Shown in pieces: positions 7,904 through 16,414 of a DNA stretch of 64,000 nucleotides. The position numbers and the translations under genes are program-made. Source of the stretch: CAWBBA01 sp963729795 (GTDB lineage: Bacteria; Desulfobacterota; Desulfomonilia; Desulfomonilales; Desulfomonilaceae); NCBI GenBank assembly GCA_963729795.1, contig CAVSPC010000058.1:62001-126000 (forward strand), written 5' to 3'. Every line of letters begins with the position of its first letter. The first letter of the stretch is position 1. The notes under the pieces are model-generated. The model was not told the origin of the DNA, did no database searches, and saw only the letters and a list, made by a program, of their open reading frames with translations.

Positions 7904-9169
7904 ATGCGATTTGACATTACTGAAGTAAAAGCGCGCGAAATATTGGATTCACGAGGCAACCCCACTATCGAAGTGGACGTCATCCTGGATGGATACGCCA
8001 TGGGACGAGCCGCTATCCCATCGGGCGCATCCACCGGTGAGAACGAAGCGGTAGAGCTGCGGGACGGGGATCCTCAGCGCTATGGGGGCAAAGGTGTGCT
8101 TCAGGCAGTGGAAAATGTCATGCAGGAAATCCGCCCTGCGATCTTGGGAATGGATGCCTTTGACCAGCAGCGTTTGGATCGCATGCTTATAGAGCTGGAT
8201 GGGACGCCGAACAAGGCCAAGCTTGGTGCCAACGCTATCCTGGGAGTTAGTCTGGCTGCTGCCAAAGCGTGTGCGGCTGAATTGGAGATACCGCTGTACC
8301 GCTACCTCGGCGGCGTCGGCGCTCGCAGATTGCCCGCGCCCATGATGAATATTCTCAACGGCGGGGCTCATGCGGACAATAACGTGGATATTCAAGAGTT
8401 CATGGTCATGCCGCTTGGTGCACCCAACTTCAGGGAGGGCCTTCGCATGGGCGCGGAAGTATTCCATGCGCTGAAAAAGGTCCTCAAGGGTCGTGGGCTC
8501 AACACCGGGGTGGGCGATGAAGGAGGCTTCGCACCGAATCTTCAGTCCAATGAAGAGGCTTTGCAAGTAATAATGCAAGCAATACAAGAAGCCGGATATG
8601 TTCCCGGTCAGGATATATATATAGCCCTTGACCCTGCGGCCACATCCTTTTACGAGGACGGGCAATACAATCTAGCAGCAGAGGGCTCAAAGAAAACCGC
8701 GGCTGAAATGGTGGATTTTTACGCGGATCTTGTTGACCGGTACCCCATATTCTCAATTGAAGACGGACTGGCAGAAGATGACTGGGAGGGCTGGCAACTT
8801 CTTACAGAAAAGCTTGCTTCCCAGATACAGATTGTCGGCGACGACATCTTTGTTACCAACATAGAATTATTGGCAAAGGGCATAGAACTCGGTGTGGCCA
8901 ATTCCATCCTGATAAAACTGAACCAGATCGGCACACTTACCGAGACTCTCCAGACGGTGAACCTGGCCACCAGCGCGCGCTATACTTCGGTAGTATCTCA
9001 CAGGAGTGGCGAGACTGAAGACACCACCATCTCTGACTTTGTGGTGGCGCTGGGGACCGGTCAGATCAAAACCGGATCGGCTTCACGAACCGACAGAATC
9101 GCGAAGTATAATCAACTCCTTCGCATTGAAGAAGAATTGGGTGAAAACGCGCTGTATGGACTTCCGTAG
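7904..9169 (+). CDS. eno: enolase
   Basis: A 421-residue phosphopyruvate hydratase, interconverting 2-phosphoglycerate and phosphoenolpyruvate in glycolysis and gluconeogenesis. Family blocks seen are AREILDSRGNPT, PSGASTGENEAVELRD, GDEGGFAPN, the metal-site SIEDGLAEDDW and VGDDIFVTN, the signature ILIKLNQIGTLTET with the catalytic Lys, and SHRSGETEDTTISDF. AAAGGAGG lies at 7890-7897; the ATG at 7904 is 6 bases away and is preferred, though the adjacent ATG at 7901 is possible. An upstream extension of the frame to 7826 has no enolase similarity and was left out. Confidence 0.98.
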   Translation: MRFDITEVKAREILDSRGNPTIEVDVILDGYAMGRAAIPSGASTGENEAVELRDGDPQRYGGKGVLQAVENVMQEIRPAILGMDAFDQQRLDRMLIELDGTPNKAKLGANAILGVSLAAAKACAAELEIPLYRYLGGVGARRLPAPMMNILNGGAHADNNVDIQEFMVMPLGAPNFREGLRMGAEVFHALKKVLKGRGLNTGVGDEGGFAPNLQSNEEALQVIMQAIQEAGYVPGQDIYIALDPAATSFYEDGQYNLAAEGSKKTAAEMVDFYADLVDRYPIFSIEDGLAEDDWEGWQLLTEKLASQIQIVGDDIFVTNIELLAKGIELGVANSILIKLNQIGTLTETLQTVNLATSARYTSVVSHRSGETEDTTISDFVVALGTGQIKTGSASRTDRIAKYNQLLRIEEELGENALYGLP

Positions 9170-9216
9170 TCGAGACTCACGTTTACAGCTTCTCGGTCCA
9201 TTCCGCCGTTAAGGTC

Positions 9217-9246
9217 GGGAGGCCTTTCGGACCAGCGAGGCCTCCC
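9217..9246 (+). terminator. hairpin after enolase
   Basis: GGGAGGCCT (9217-9225) and AGGCCTCCC (9238-9246) form a perfect 9-bp stem 48 bases after the eno stop. The T-rich tail is weak, so termination may be partial. It sits between convergent genes. Confidence 0.5.
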
Positions 9247-9297
9247 TCTGCCTGCGTGTTTAGAAACGAAGCCGTATCCCGCTCTCCCCAGTGCCGT

Positions 9298-9507
9298 TTA
9301 TGCTCCGCCGTAAGAAATGCACATGGTCTTACAAGAACGCGATGTCTCTGCCTGATCTGGCTCGTCCAAGCAAAGATCGTAGCAGTCTTTGAATCCGAAC
9401 GAGGACCCTATAATTCCTTTCCGCCTGTTCCTTACCAGCAGAACGGTCCCGAAGAGCAATACAGCCAGCACCAGCATCACTATGGCAAAAATTAATTCTA
9501 TCGCCAT
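9298..9507 (-). CDS. small twin-CX3C membrane protein, copy 1
   Basis: A 69-residue protein with one N-terminal membrane helix (residues about 4-26), a basic RNRRK stop, then a short soluble tail. The tail holds four Cys in the pattern C42-x3-C46-x12-C59-x3-C63. The ATG at 9507 is chosen because GGAG sits 7-8 bases upstream; the frame also continues further 5'. No family is recognised. The protein at 10423-10656 has the same length class, topology and twin CX3C spacing, so the two are probable paralogues around the hicAB genes. The Cys pairs could form disulfides or bind a metal; neither is demonstrable here. Confidence 0.68.
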   Translation of the reverse strand: MAIELIFAIVMLVLAVLLFGTVLLVRNRRKGIIGSSFGFKDCYDLCLDEPDQAETSRSCKTMCISYGGA

Positions 9508-9631
9508 CTTGGTCTCCTTCATAAATCCATTTGAGTCGAGAAAGCTCTCTATAGAGGGCGGATGCACGACCGGTTAAAAAGATTCAAGAAGTTCAGCCTG
9601 ATTTCATCGACAAAGAGAAATAAACGACCTC

Positions 9632-9955
9632 ATGCAAGTCATTGCAAGAGGAAATTCCAAAAAACAACACTGCATAATGAACTCCTCAAGTGGTATGGTG
9701 AAGCCGGCTAGCTGGCAAGCGTGGGCACTATTTGAGGAAGATAACCGGGAGGACTCGTTGCCACCGAAAGTCAGGGAGCTGATTGAAGAGTTGCATCAAG
9801 CCGGCTTTGCAGATCGTGGTGGAAAGGGAAGCCACCGAAACTTCGTACACCCAAAAACATCTAAACCAGTAACAATCTCTGGATTACCCGGTGATGACGC
9901 CAAGCATTACCAAATTCGCGCCGTACACCGTGCGATCGAGGAGTCCAAAAAATGA
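9632..9955 (+). CDS. hicA: HicA-family mRNA interferase toxin
   Basis: The core VRELIEELHQAGFADRGGKG followed by SHRNFVHPKTSKPVTISG matches the HicA double-stranded-RNA-binding-like fold, with the catalytic His in GSHRNF. HicA toxins cleave mRNA and are neutralised by HicB. The stop overlaps the hicB start by 4 bases (ATGA at 9952). The 107-residue frame from 9632 is longer than typical HicA; later ATGs at 9677 and 9695 are alternative starts, and none has a strong ribosome-binding site. Confidence 0.85.
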   Translation: MQVIARGNSKKQHCIMNSSSGMVKPASWQAWALFEEDNREDSLPPKVRELIEELHQAGFADRGGKGSHRNFVHPKTSKPVTISGLPGDDAKHYQIRAVHRAIEESKK

Positions 9956-10191
9956 AAGACAGTGCCAGGTACGCCAAGATAGTCGAATGGTCCGACGAGG
10001 ATCAGTGTTATGTCGGTAGCGCGCCGGGTTTGATCCTGGGTGGTTGCCACGGTCCCGATGAGAAAGAGGTGTTTGCAGAACTTTGCGAGATAGTCGAGGA
10101 AGCTATATCTCTATATCGAGCGGATGGGAAGCCTCTTCCACCACAAACGGCCGGCCGCGACTTTGCCAACAAGATGCAGGATGTCGCGTAA
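9952..10191 (+). CDS. hicB: HicB-family antitoxin (short form)
   Basis: A 79-residue partner of HicA with the partial RNase-H fold typical of HicB: YAKIVEWSDEDQCYVGSAPG, then LCEIVEEAISLYRADGKPLP. It ends soon after the fold, so no C-terminal HTH or ribbon-helix-helix DNA-binding domain is visible. Many HicB proteins use such a domain to autoregulate the operon. Start and stop are coupled to hicA through the ATGA overlap. Confidence 0.86.
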   Translation: MKDSARYAKIVEWSDEDQCYVGSAPGLILGGCHGPDEKEVFAELCEIVEEAISLYRADGKPLPPQTAGRDFANKMQDVA

Positions 10192-10422
10192 CAACCTGGT
10201 CGACATGGCGGATTGCTCAATTCAAGGGGACAGCACACGTATTCATCGCCTTCCAGTCACAACAGGAACCGGCTGACCTGCCCACAGTTCCACATTTTCC
10301 ACACGAGCGCCGTTGTACTTGTGCCTCGATCTGTTCCGGTTGGCTTCAAGAAAAATCCGAAAGCTCTCTCTTGCATCTAATCGTAGTGAAGACAGACGTA
10401 GATGCAAAAACAGGAGAAAGTC

Positions 10423-10656
10423 ATGGATTATAGTCTCATCATAATTCTCGTACTACTCATCGCCGGAGTGGGGGGCTTCGCCATTCTGGCTCTGGTTCTG
10501 TTGAGCAACTGGAAAGCTGGGTCCAGAGGCCACGAGGAAGTAGATGCTTACCAGAGCAAAAAGACTAGAGATTTTGAAAATTGCTTCAACGATTGTATGA
10601 TTGTGGAGCACTGGGATCCGGACAGAACAGAACTATGCAGGTCCCTGTGTCGATAG
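10423..10656 (+). CDS. small twin-CX3C membrane protein, copy 2
   Basis: A 77-residue protein: N-terminal membrane helix (residues about 5-28), a polar linker, then C54-x3-C58-x13-C72-x3-C76 ending in CRSLCR. It starts at the ATG at 10423, which follows AGGAG by 7 bases; an upstream in-frame ATG at 10402 lacks a comparable site. It is similar in topology and Cys layout to the protein at 9298-9507 on the other side of hicAB. Unknown function. Topology suggests the Cys tail is either cytoplasmic or periplasmic depending on helix orientation, which cannot be decided. Confidence 0.7.
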   Translation: MDYSLIIILVLLIAGVGGFAILALVLLSNWKAGSRGHEEVDAYQSKKTRDFENCFNDCMIVEHWDPDRTELCRSLCR

Positions 10657-10780
10657 AGGCTATACTTGCCCGAGCACTGAAAAGAATGATAGGAGGCAAG
10701 TGCGCGGGAGGTTAAACCACTTCGTAATAGTGGCATTGTATCAGGTCATATCCGTACGAGACCTTTTTAAGGAGAACGCC

Positions 10781-11209
10781 ATGAGAGCGGTCAAGAGGAT
10801 GGTTGGGGCGCTGGCGGTCAGCTTATTGCTCATCCTTCCCCTGTCCCTGAAGGCGGATCAGGTGCAGGAAGAAGCCGCGGTAGCTGCTTCAAAGGCATGG
10901 CTGGCATTGGTTGATTCCGGGAAGTACGGGGAGAGCTGGGATCAGGCTGCTGACTATTTTAGGAAGGCACTAAGCAAGGAGAAGTGGGAAAGCGCCCTAA
11001 AGGCAGTCAGACAGCCTCTTGGCAAGGTCTTGTCAAGGGAACTGACCGCGAAAAAGTTCACTACGAGTCTGCCGGGCGCACCGGACGGCCAGTACGTTGT
11101 AATCCAATACAAAACATCCTTCGAAAACAAGAAAGATGCGGTAGAAACCGTTACGCCAATGTTGGATAAAGACGGGAAATGGAGAGTCGCAGGCTATTAC
11201 ATTAAATGA
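10781..11209 (+). CDS. secreted DUF4019-like protein
   Basis: A 142-residue protein with a signal peptide (residues 1-24, hydrophobic LAVSLLLILPLSL, cleavage after KA). The mature part begins with EEAAVAASKAWLALVDSGKYG and ends with WRVAGYYIK. That pattern, with a helix, then W..l.D.g.y..sW, then a KFTTSLPGAPDGQYVVIQY strand block and a terminal 'w.vagYyi', is the DUF4019 family of small periplasmic proteins of unknown role. GGAG lies 7 bases before the ATG at 10781. Confidence 0.75.
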   Translation: MRAVKRMVGALAVSLLLILPLSLKADQVQEEAAVAASKAWLALVDSGKYGESWDQAADYFRKALSKEKWESALKAVRQPLGKVLSRELTAKKFTTSLPGAPDGQYVVIQYKTSFENKKDAVETVTPMLDKDGKWRVAGYYIK

Positions 11210-11426
11210 TCCCCGGACCGGGACGACGATTGACGAGTTAGCGAGGGCCTATTATCCTAAACAAATAAGGGGGAGGGATGTCTCGCGAGAAATATTGCCA
11301 TTGATTGCTGCAGGCGGAAGGTTGTGGGGATAATATTGGAATTTAATTGGCTTCCCCCCATGATGAAATTCAGGAGGGACAAAACTGGACCGTCGCATAA
11401 TTGTGGACAATGAGTAAGGATCGCTA

Positions 11427-12539
11427 ATGAGCCTCAGAGGAATAGTTATTTCCCAGGCAGATTCGAAAGATACTTCCGCGTACACTCACCGAGTGGAGAA
11501 CCTGGCGGAGTGTCTGTTGGAGCGATCCATCGACTGCGACTTTTTCTATATGAAAGACAACTTTCCTCTGCATAAACAAACTAGTGCGTCTTTCTTCATG
11601 CCATTTTGGCTCAGAACTCTCCGCAAATACGATTTTATCTATACGGGAGCCGAAGGCGCGGGCCAGGCATTGTTCTTTTGCAAGACATTCGTTAACGGGC
11701 CTATTATACACGATATTCATGGCGATCCCGTTGCCCAGTCGGCTCTGGAAAGGCAGGTTCGTTCCTCGGGTCGCATCACAAGCGCGTCATTAAGGGTGAA
11801 AGTTGTCTCGCGTATGGCAATTGCATGCGCTGATTATGTCGTGACGGTTTGTCAACCTCACACGGATGCACTCATACAGGAAGGATTACGCCAGGATCAG
11901 GTGGGAATCATACGGAACGGAGTCGATTTGGATCTGTTCCGGCAACTGCCTTTTCCCGAGCATCCCGAGTTCACCTTTGCCTACGCAGGCGCGTTCCAGA
12001 CCTGGCAAAACATCGACAACCTCATCGAGGCGTTCGAGAGGGTCAAAAGTCCGAATAGTCGCCTGCTCGTGGTGGGTTTCACCGAGAGCGATCAGGCTCT
12101 CAAACGGCAGTTTGCCGAAAAGTTCGGAAACAGGGTGAGACTGGTCGACCGAATGGACAGGGCATCGCTCATAAACATTATGGGATCTGTTGCCGTTTTC
12201 ATCATACCCAGGATCAACCATCCGGCTCTCCGTCATGCATTTCCCACAAAGTTCGCCGAATATGCGGCCCTCGGAAGGCCAATCATGGTCAACGACGTGG
12301 ACGAAACCGCAGATTTTGTGCGGAATTACCAATGCGGCTTTGTTTCGGATCCCTCGCCCGAAGCGATGGCAGCAACGATGGAAGAAGTGGCAAAAGTGCC
12401 TCACGGAACTCTTGCCGAGATGGGAAATCGGGCCAGGCTTATGGCTGAAAAAAACTTCTCGTGGAACAAGATCGGAGACGCGTACGCAGAGTTAGTCCGA
12501 TCCCTGGTTGATCGCCAGCGCGGACGCGGCAATTTATGA
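11427..12539 (+). CDS. GT4-like glycosyltransferase
   Basis: A 370-residue GT-B glycosyltransferase. The N-terminal half is a divergent acceptor domain. The nucleotide-sugar half starts near GIIRNGVDLDLFRQL and continues through YAGAFQTWQNIDNLIEAF. It ends with HAFPTKFAEYAALGRPIMVN, in which the E of the usual EX7E pair (KFAEYAALG) is kept. AAGGAT precedes the ATG. The next gene, a GT39-like enzyme, follows 20 bases later, so the two form an operon opening the polysaccharide region. Donor and acceptor are unknown. Confidence 0.82.
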   Translation: MSLRGIVISQADSKDTSAYTHRVENLAECLLERSIDCDFFYMKDNFPLHKQTSASFFMPFWLRTLRKYDFIYTGAEGAGQALFFCKTFVNGPIIHDIHGDPVAQSALERQVRSSGRITSASLRVKVVSRMAIACADYVVTVCQPHTDALIQEGLRQDQVGIIRNGVDLDLFRQLPFPEHPEFTFAYAGAFQTWQNIDNLIEAFERVKSPNSRLLVVGFTESDQALKRQFAEKFGNRVRLVDRMDRASLINIMGSVAVFIIPRINHPALRHAFPTKFAEYAALGRPIMVNDVDETADFVRNYQCGFVSDPSPEAMAATMEEVAKVPHGTLAEMGNRARLMAEKNFSWNKIGDAYAELVRSLVDRQRGRGNL

Positions 12540-12559
12540 GCAATTAAGGATCAGGTGCG

Positions 12560-13873
12560 GTGACTTCAGCAAATTACCACGCGCGTATATTGGCTATAAT
12601 TGTTGTGGCTTTTATTCTGCGGTTGGCCTTTCCTCTCATCGTGTTTGGCCTGAGCAGGGATATAAAGGTTTTTTATAACAATGATACGATGGAATATGTA
12701 GCGCCGGCCGAGAGCCTCATAGCGTCCGGACGGTACGCTGCCAACGGGCAGCCTGAAATCGAGCGCACGCCCGGCTATTCCATATTATTTATTCCTGGGA
12801 TTGTATTGGGAAGCATCGGACCCGTCACGATCGCGTTACAGATTGTCTTGAGCTGTTTCAGCGTGTTTATGGTCTACCAGATTGGAATCCTTTTGTTCGA
12901 TAAACGCGAAATCGCCATTCTGTCCGCGGCTCTTTATGCTGTCGAACCGGTTTCGATTATATACGCAAGCATGCTTTACAGTGAAACTTTGTATGCAAGT
13001 GTTTTCTTGATATTTCTCTATTTTCTGCTCAAATATCTGAAGACCCACGCTCCATCCGATATAGTGCTATCAGCCGTAGCAGTGGCCGCCACAGCTTACG
13101 TACGACCTATTTCCTACTTCATTCCTTTCCTCATCGCTTTTGCCCTTGTGTCCTGGACGATTCTGAGACGAACAGTCGATCGGAAATTGCTCCTTCATAC
13201 GGCCGCATTCTTTGTAATTTCCATGAGTCTTATTGCCGTATGGCAGGTACGCAATAAAATCGAGGCCGGGTACCCCGGCTTTTCCGCTATCTCGGACCAA
13301 AACCTCTATTTCTACGTCGGCGGAGAAATTCTTGCCAAGAAAAACGGGATAACGCCCCCCGAAGAGCGAAAGCGTATGGGATACGGCGAGCCTGCAACCT
13401 ATTTTTCACTCCATCCCGAACAACGGACTTGGAGTCGAAACCAGATATATCGTTATAGAGCCAAAGAAGGGATCAAGTTGGCCGAAGACAACCCCTGGAC
13501 CTTCTTCAAACTCTTTGTTCAAACCACTATAGAGACTTTACGGGAAACAGGAGCAACGGAGTTGTTACAGATGGTGAAAATTGATCCTGATTCTTCAATG
13601 GAGGCGAGACTCAAATGGATTTTGAAGCTGCCTCTGTTTGTTGTGCTTTTGATGTACTGGCTGCTGGCATTTATCGGGGTTTTATCCAAGCGATGGTCAA
13701 ACGAGACGCAGTTGATGATTCTCATAGTGTTGGCTGCTTACTTCATCTTGGTGGCAGCGGTGGGTGGCGTAGGGTACAGCAGACTGAGGCACCCAGTGAT
13801 GCCCATAGTCTCTCTCATGGCCGGCTGCGGTCTGTTTTCGATCCTGGAAAGGCTCAAGCCAAGCACACATTAG
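12560..13873 (+). CDS. polytopic GT39/ArnT-like glycosyltransferase
   Basis: A 437-residue membrane protein with about ten hydrophobic segments. The first periplasmic loop carries FYNNDTMEYVAPAESLIASG, with the acidic pair typical of C-type (polyprenyl-phosphate-sugar using) transferases, followed by ERTPGYSILF. It probably moves a sugar from a lipid-linked donor to a periplasmic acceptor. The start is a GTG at 12560 with AAGGA 9 bases upstream. It is co-directional with the preceding GT4 gene and converges on the GT4 gene at 13912. Confidence 0.8.
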   Translation: MTSANYHARILAIIVVAFILRLAFPLIVFGLSRDIKVFYNNDTMEYVAPAESLIASGRYAANGQPEIERTPGYSILFIPGIVLGSIGPVTIALQIVLSCFSVFMVYQIGILLFDKREIAILSAALYAVEPVSIIYASMLYSETLYASVFLIFLYFLLKYLKTHAPSDIVLSAVAVAATAYVRPISYFIPFLIAFALVSWTILRRTVDRKLLLHTAAFFVISMSLIAVWQVRNKIEAGYPGFSAISDQNLYFYVGGEILAKKNGITPPEERKRMGYGEPATYFSLHPEQRTWSRNQIYRYRAKEGIKLAEDNPWTFFKLFVQTTIETLRETGATELLQMVKIDPDSSMEARLKWILKLPLFVVLLMYWLLAFIGVLSKRWSNETQLMILIVLAAYFILVAAVGGVGYSRLRHPVMPIVSLMAGCGLFSILERLKPSTH

Positions 13874-13911
13874 GTAGGCTCGCAATATAGTTGCCAGCCG
13901 AGAAGGGCAGA

Positions 13912-15018
13912 CTATATGCCCATGTAAAGAGCCCTTATTTCTTGAATTCCTCTTGCGAACTCGAATTTCTCCTCAAAAGTTACCTTTGCAGCGGCCTCCA
14001 GCTTCGCGCGAAGAGCTTCGTCACGTCTCAGCCGGAGGACAGCTTCAGCTATTTCCTCGGGCGAGCCTGGATTGATCAGCAATCCCGAGACTCCATCTTC
14101 AATCATGTCCGGGATGCCCGCCACCCGGGTCGAAATTATGGGTAAGCCGCTACGCATTGCCTCGATTATGGTCACCGGCATACCTTCTTTGAACGAAGGA
14201 AGCAGAAATACATCTGCAAGCGCTAAGAAGGACGGGACCTTTTCTCGCTCCAACTCGCCGGTCAAACGCACCCAAGGTTCGAGTTTTTCGGCTTCGACTA
14301 TGGCAGTAAGCTGGGCCATCTCGCCAGGTTCCTCTTCTCCTCCGAGCAAGGTAAATCTTACAGAATCATCTCTTGAAACGACCCTCGGAACTGCCTTCAG
14401 AATTTCAAAGCTCCCTTTTCTCCAGCCTACGCTTCCTACCGTAACTACCACGAAGTTGTCTTTCGTCAGGCCCAGGCTCTGCCTCACATCCTCAATTTCG
14501 TTTGCATCCGGAGGGCTTTGCACATGGACGAGATTCCGTAGTACACGAACATCCGCGGTCGGACACAGTTTCTTAACATTGTCCACCCACAACTGGTAGA
14601 GCACGACGATCTTGGAGGGAAGGGCGAGCCCTATCCTTGTATACAATTTCCTGAATAGCGAACCCCGAGTGTAGAAACGATCCCAGTCTGTTCCATGAAC
14701 GTGAAGCAGTATCTTTCCGCCGGCCAGACGGGAAAGCAACATGAAGATGGTAGTTCCCAAAAAGACAGGATCTGGGGAATGAATATGAACAAAGTGGTAA
14801 TTACCGGTCCTCACCTTTTTGAAGAACCGGAGAAACCGTTTGGCCCTGAAGAGATTCTTCCCTATTAATCCGTTCGCTTCCGGCGGGAACGTAGCAGATC
14901 TGTCAAAAACTTCGAAAACGTAATCCTTCGAAAGATCTGAGTTGACTATATCCTCCAGCACTGAAGCTATTCCCCCGTAAGGCGGAGGAACAGGACCCAC
15001 TACAAGAACGTGCTTCAT
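13912..15018 (-). CDS. GT4-family glycosyltransferase
   Basis: A 368-residue retaining GT-B enzyme. The N-terminus VVGPVPPPYGGIASVLEDI contains the glycine loop of GT4. The donor site is seen as VGSVGWRKGSFEILKAV and FKEGMPVTIIEAMRSGLPII, which carries the EX7E motif, followed by VAGIPDMIEDGVSGLLI. It is the third gene of a minus-strand operon (flippase, CapK-like enzyme, this gene) and starts 12 bases after the CapK-like gene ends. The GGGG before the ATG at 15018 is a plausible ribosome site. Confidence 0.92.
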   Translation of the reverse strand: MKHVLVVGPVPPPYGGIASVLEDIVNSDLSKDYVFEVFDRSATFPPEANGLIGKNLFRAKRFLRFFKKVRTGNYHFVHIHSPDPVFLGTTIFMLLSRLAGGKILLHVHGTDWDRFYTRGSLFRKLYTRIGLALPSKIVVLYQLWVDNVKKLCPTADVRVLRNLVHVQSPPDANEIEDVRQSLGLTKDNFVVVTVGSVGWRKGSFEILKAVPRVVSRDDSVRFTLLGGEEEPGEMAQLTAIVEAEKLEPWVRLTGELEREKVPSFLALADVFLLPSFKEGMPVTIIEAMRSGLPIISTRVAGIPDMIEDGVSGLLINPGSPEEIAEAVLRLRRDEALRAKLEAAAKVTFEEKFEFARGIQEIRALYMGI

Positions 15019-15030
15019 GCTGACCCCCCT

Positions 15031-16414
15031 TTACAAGTAATCTTCGATGCGGACGTGAGAGACGATAAATGGTTTCTTACAGCAAACCGTCCGAGGGATA
15101 TTTTCCACCTCTTCGATAATCACCCTCATTTTTGGGGAACCTAGGCAGCTTTCGATATTCCTTCTGAGCTGTTCCCTTGTATTGTCCGAGATTTGTTCCC
15201 AAGGTGCTATTTTTATTCTCAGTGTCTTAATATCTTCCTGAACGATTTGACCTTCCCTGATTTCATCAAAATGGTGAAACGGGTGATTCAGCAGCAGAGG
15301 CGAGACGACGTTCTTTTCGGGTGTTACTATGAAATCCGTTTCTCGGCCTATTATACTCTGGATCGTAGGGTGGCTCCTACCGCAGGGACAGGTACCGTAA
15401 CCGGTCGGTGCCAGATCCCCGGTTTTGTACCTTATGAATGGCATTGCCATATTGTGAAGCCCCGTTCCGACTATCTCAGACATCCCTTCTCTGTACCTGC
15501 AGAAGCTCAACTACACAGGTCTCCATCTGAATATGGTACCCCTGTGATAACGAACACTGAATGGCGCTGGCAACTGATTCTTCCTGCCCGTAAAAGTCGG
15601 AGACGGGCGCCTTGAAAACTCTCTCGATCACTTCAATTATGGGGGGATACATATTCTCTGAGCCGGTCACCAGAAATTTCGGCGGCAAAATGGTCCTTTT
15701 GTTTCGTTCCATCCATCGGGCGAGTATGTAAAGCGATGAAGGCCATGCGCTGATAATGTCCGGTTTGAACCGTTCCAGAAGGTCCACCATCTTCTCTAGG
15801 CGCTGTTTGTCCATATCGCGAAACGAAATCCTCAACTCCCCCATTGAACGAAAATACCGGTAGAATCGCTTGGGATCAGGGAGAGGAACAACCTTGAAAA
15901 CCGCTAGCCTATCGCCTCGCTTGTGACCCAGCCACGAAAGATGCCGTCGTGCAAGCGCCCTTTCCATAGGCCTAGTGTACTCGTCCATATAAAAGGCGAG
16001 AGGCGCACCGGTGCTACCACTGGTGTAGGCCTCCTCTCTTTTGATAATCGAAATGTTGGTCGCGAGCAGGTCCTTTTTCCGCTTCCTTACAAGTTCCTTG
16101 GTCAGAAAAGGCAACTTTCGCAAATCGTCTACAGTATCAATGTCTTTAGGTGTATAGCCATGTTTCTGAAAAACCTCACGATAATACGGGACGTTGGCAT
16201 AGCAATGATCGATGAGTATGCGTAGTCGCTTCTCCTGATAAGCGACAAGGGCCTGTTTATCCCACGTCTCGCTCTCTTTCAGCAAAGAGACCGCATCCCG
16301 GTACGGCCGGCCGTATTTTAACGACGGTGGCAGACTATCCGCGAAGAGCTGAATCCATTTGAGCATGGGTGCGGGGACTCGCCGCTGCAAAAAAGCTTTC
16401 GCATATCCTCTCAT
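15031..16414 (-). pseudogene. CapK/phenylacetate-CoA-ligase-like adenylate-forming enzyme, broken by one frameshift
   Basis: The joined product is about 460 residues, normal for the PaaK/CapK branch of adenylate-forming enzymes. The ATP motif is YTSGSTGAPLAFYMDEYTRP (about residue 130). The A5-type block SDFYGQEESV lies near residue 270. The tail has GLHNMAMPFIRYKTGDLAP, a CPCGRSHP cysteine cluster, and IIGRETDFI. The first frame closes after VVELLQVQRRDV, and the correct continuation (YREGMSEIVGTG) lies in another frame; one surplus base in ctgcaggtac (about 15495-15500) explains it. The start overlaps the flippase stop as ATGA. CapK homologues are common in capsule loci, where their substrate is generally unknown. 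Confidence 0.85.
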
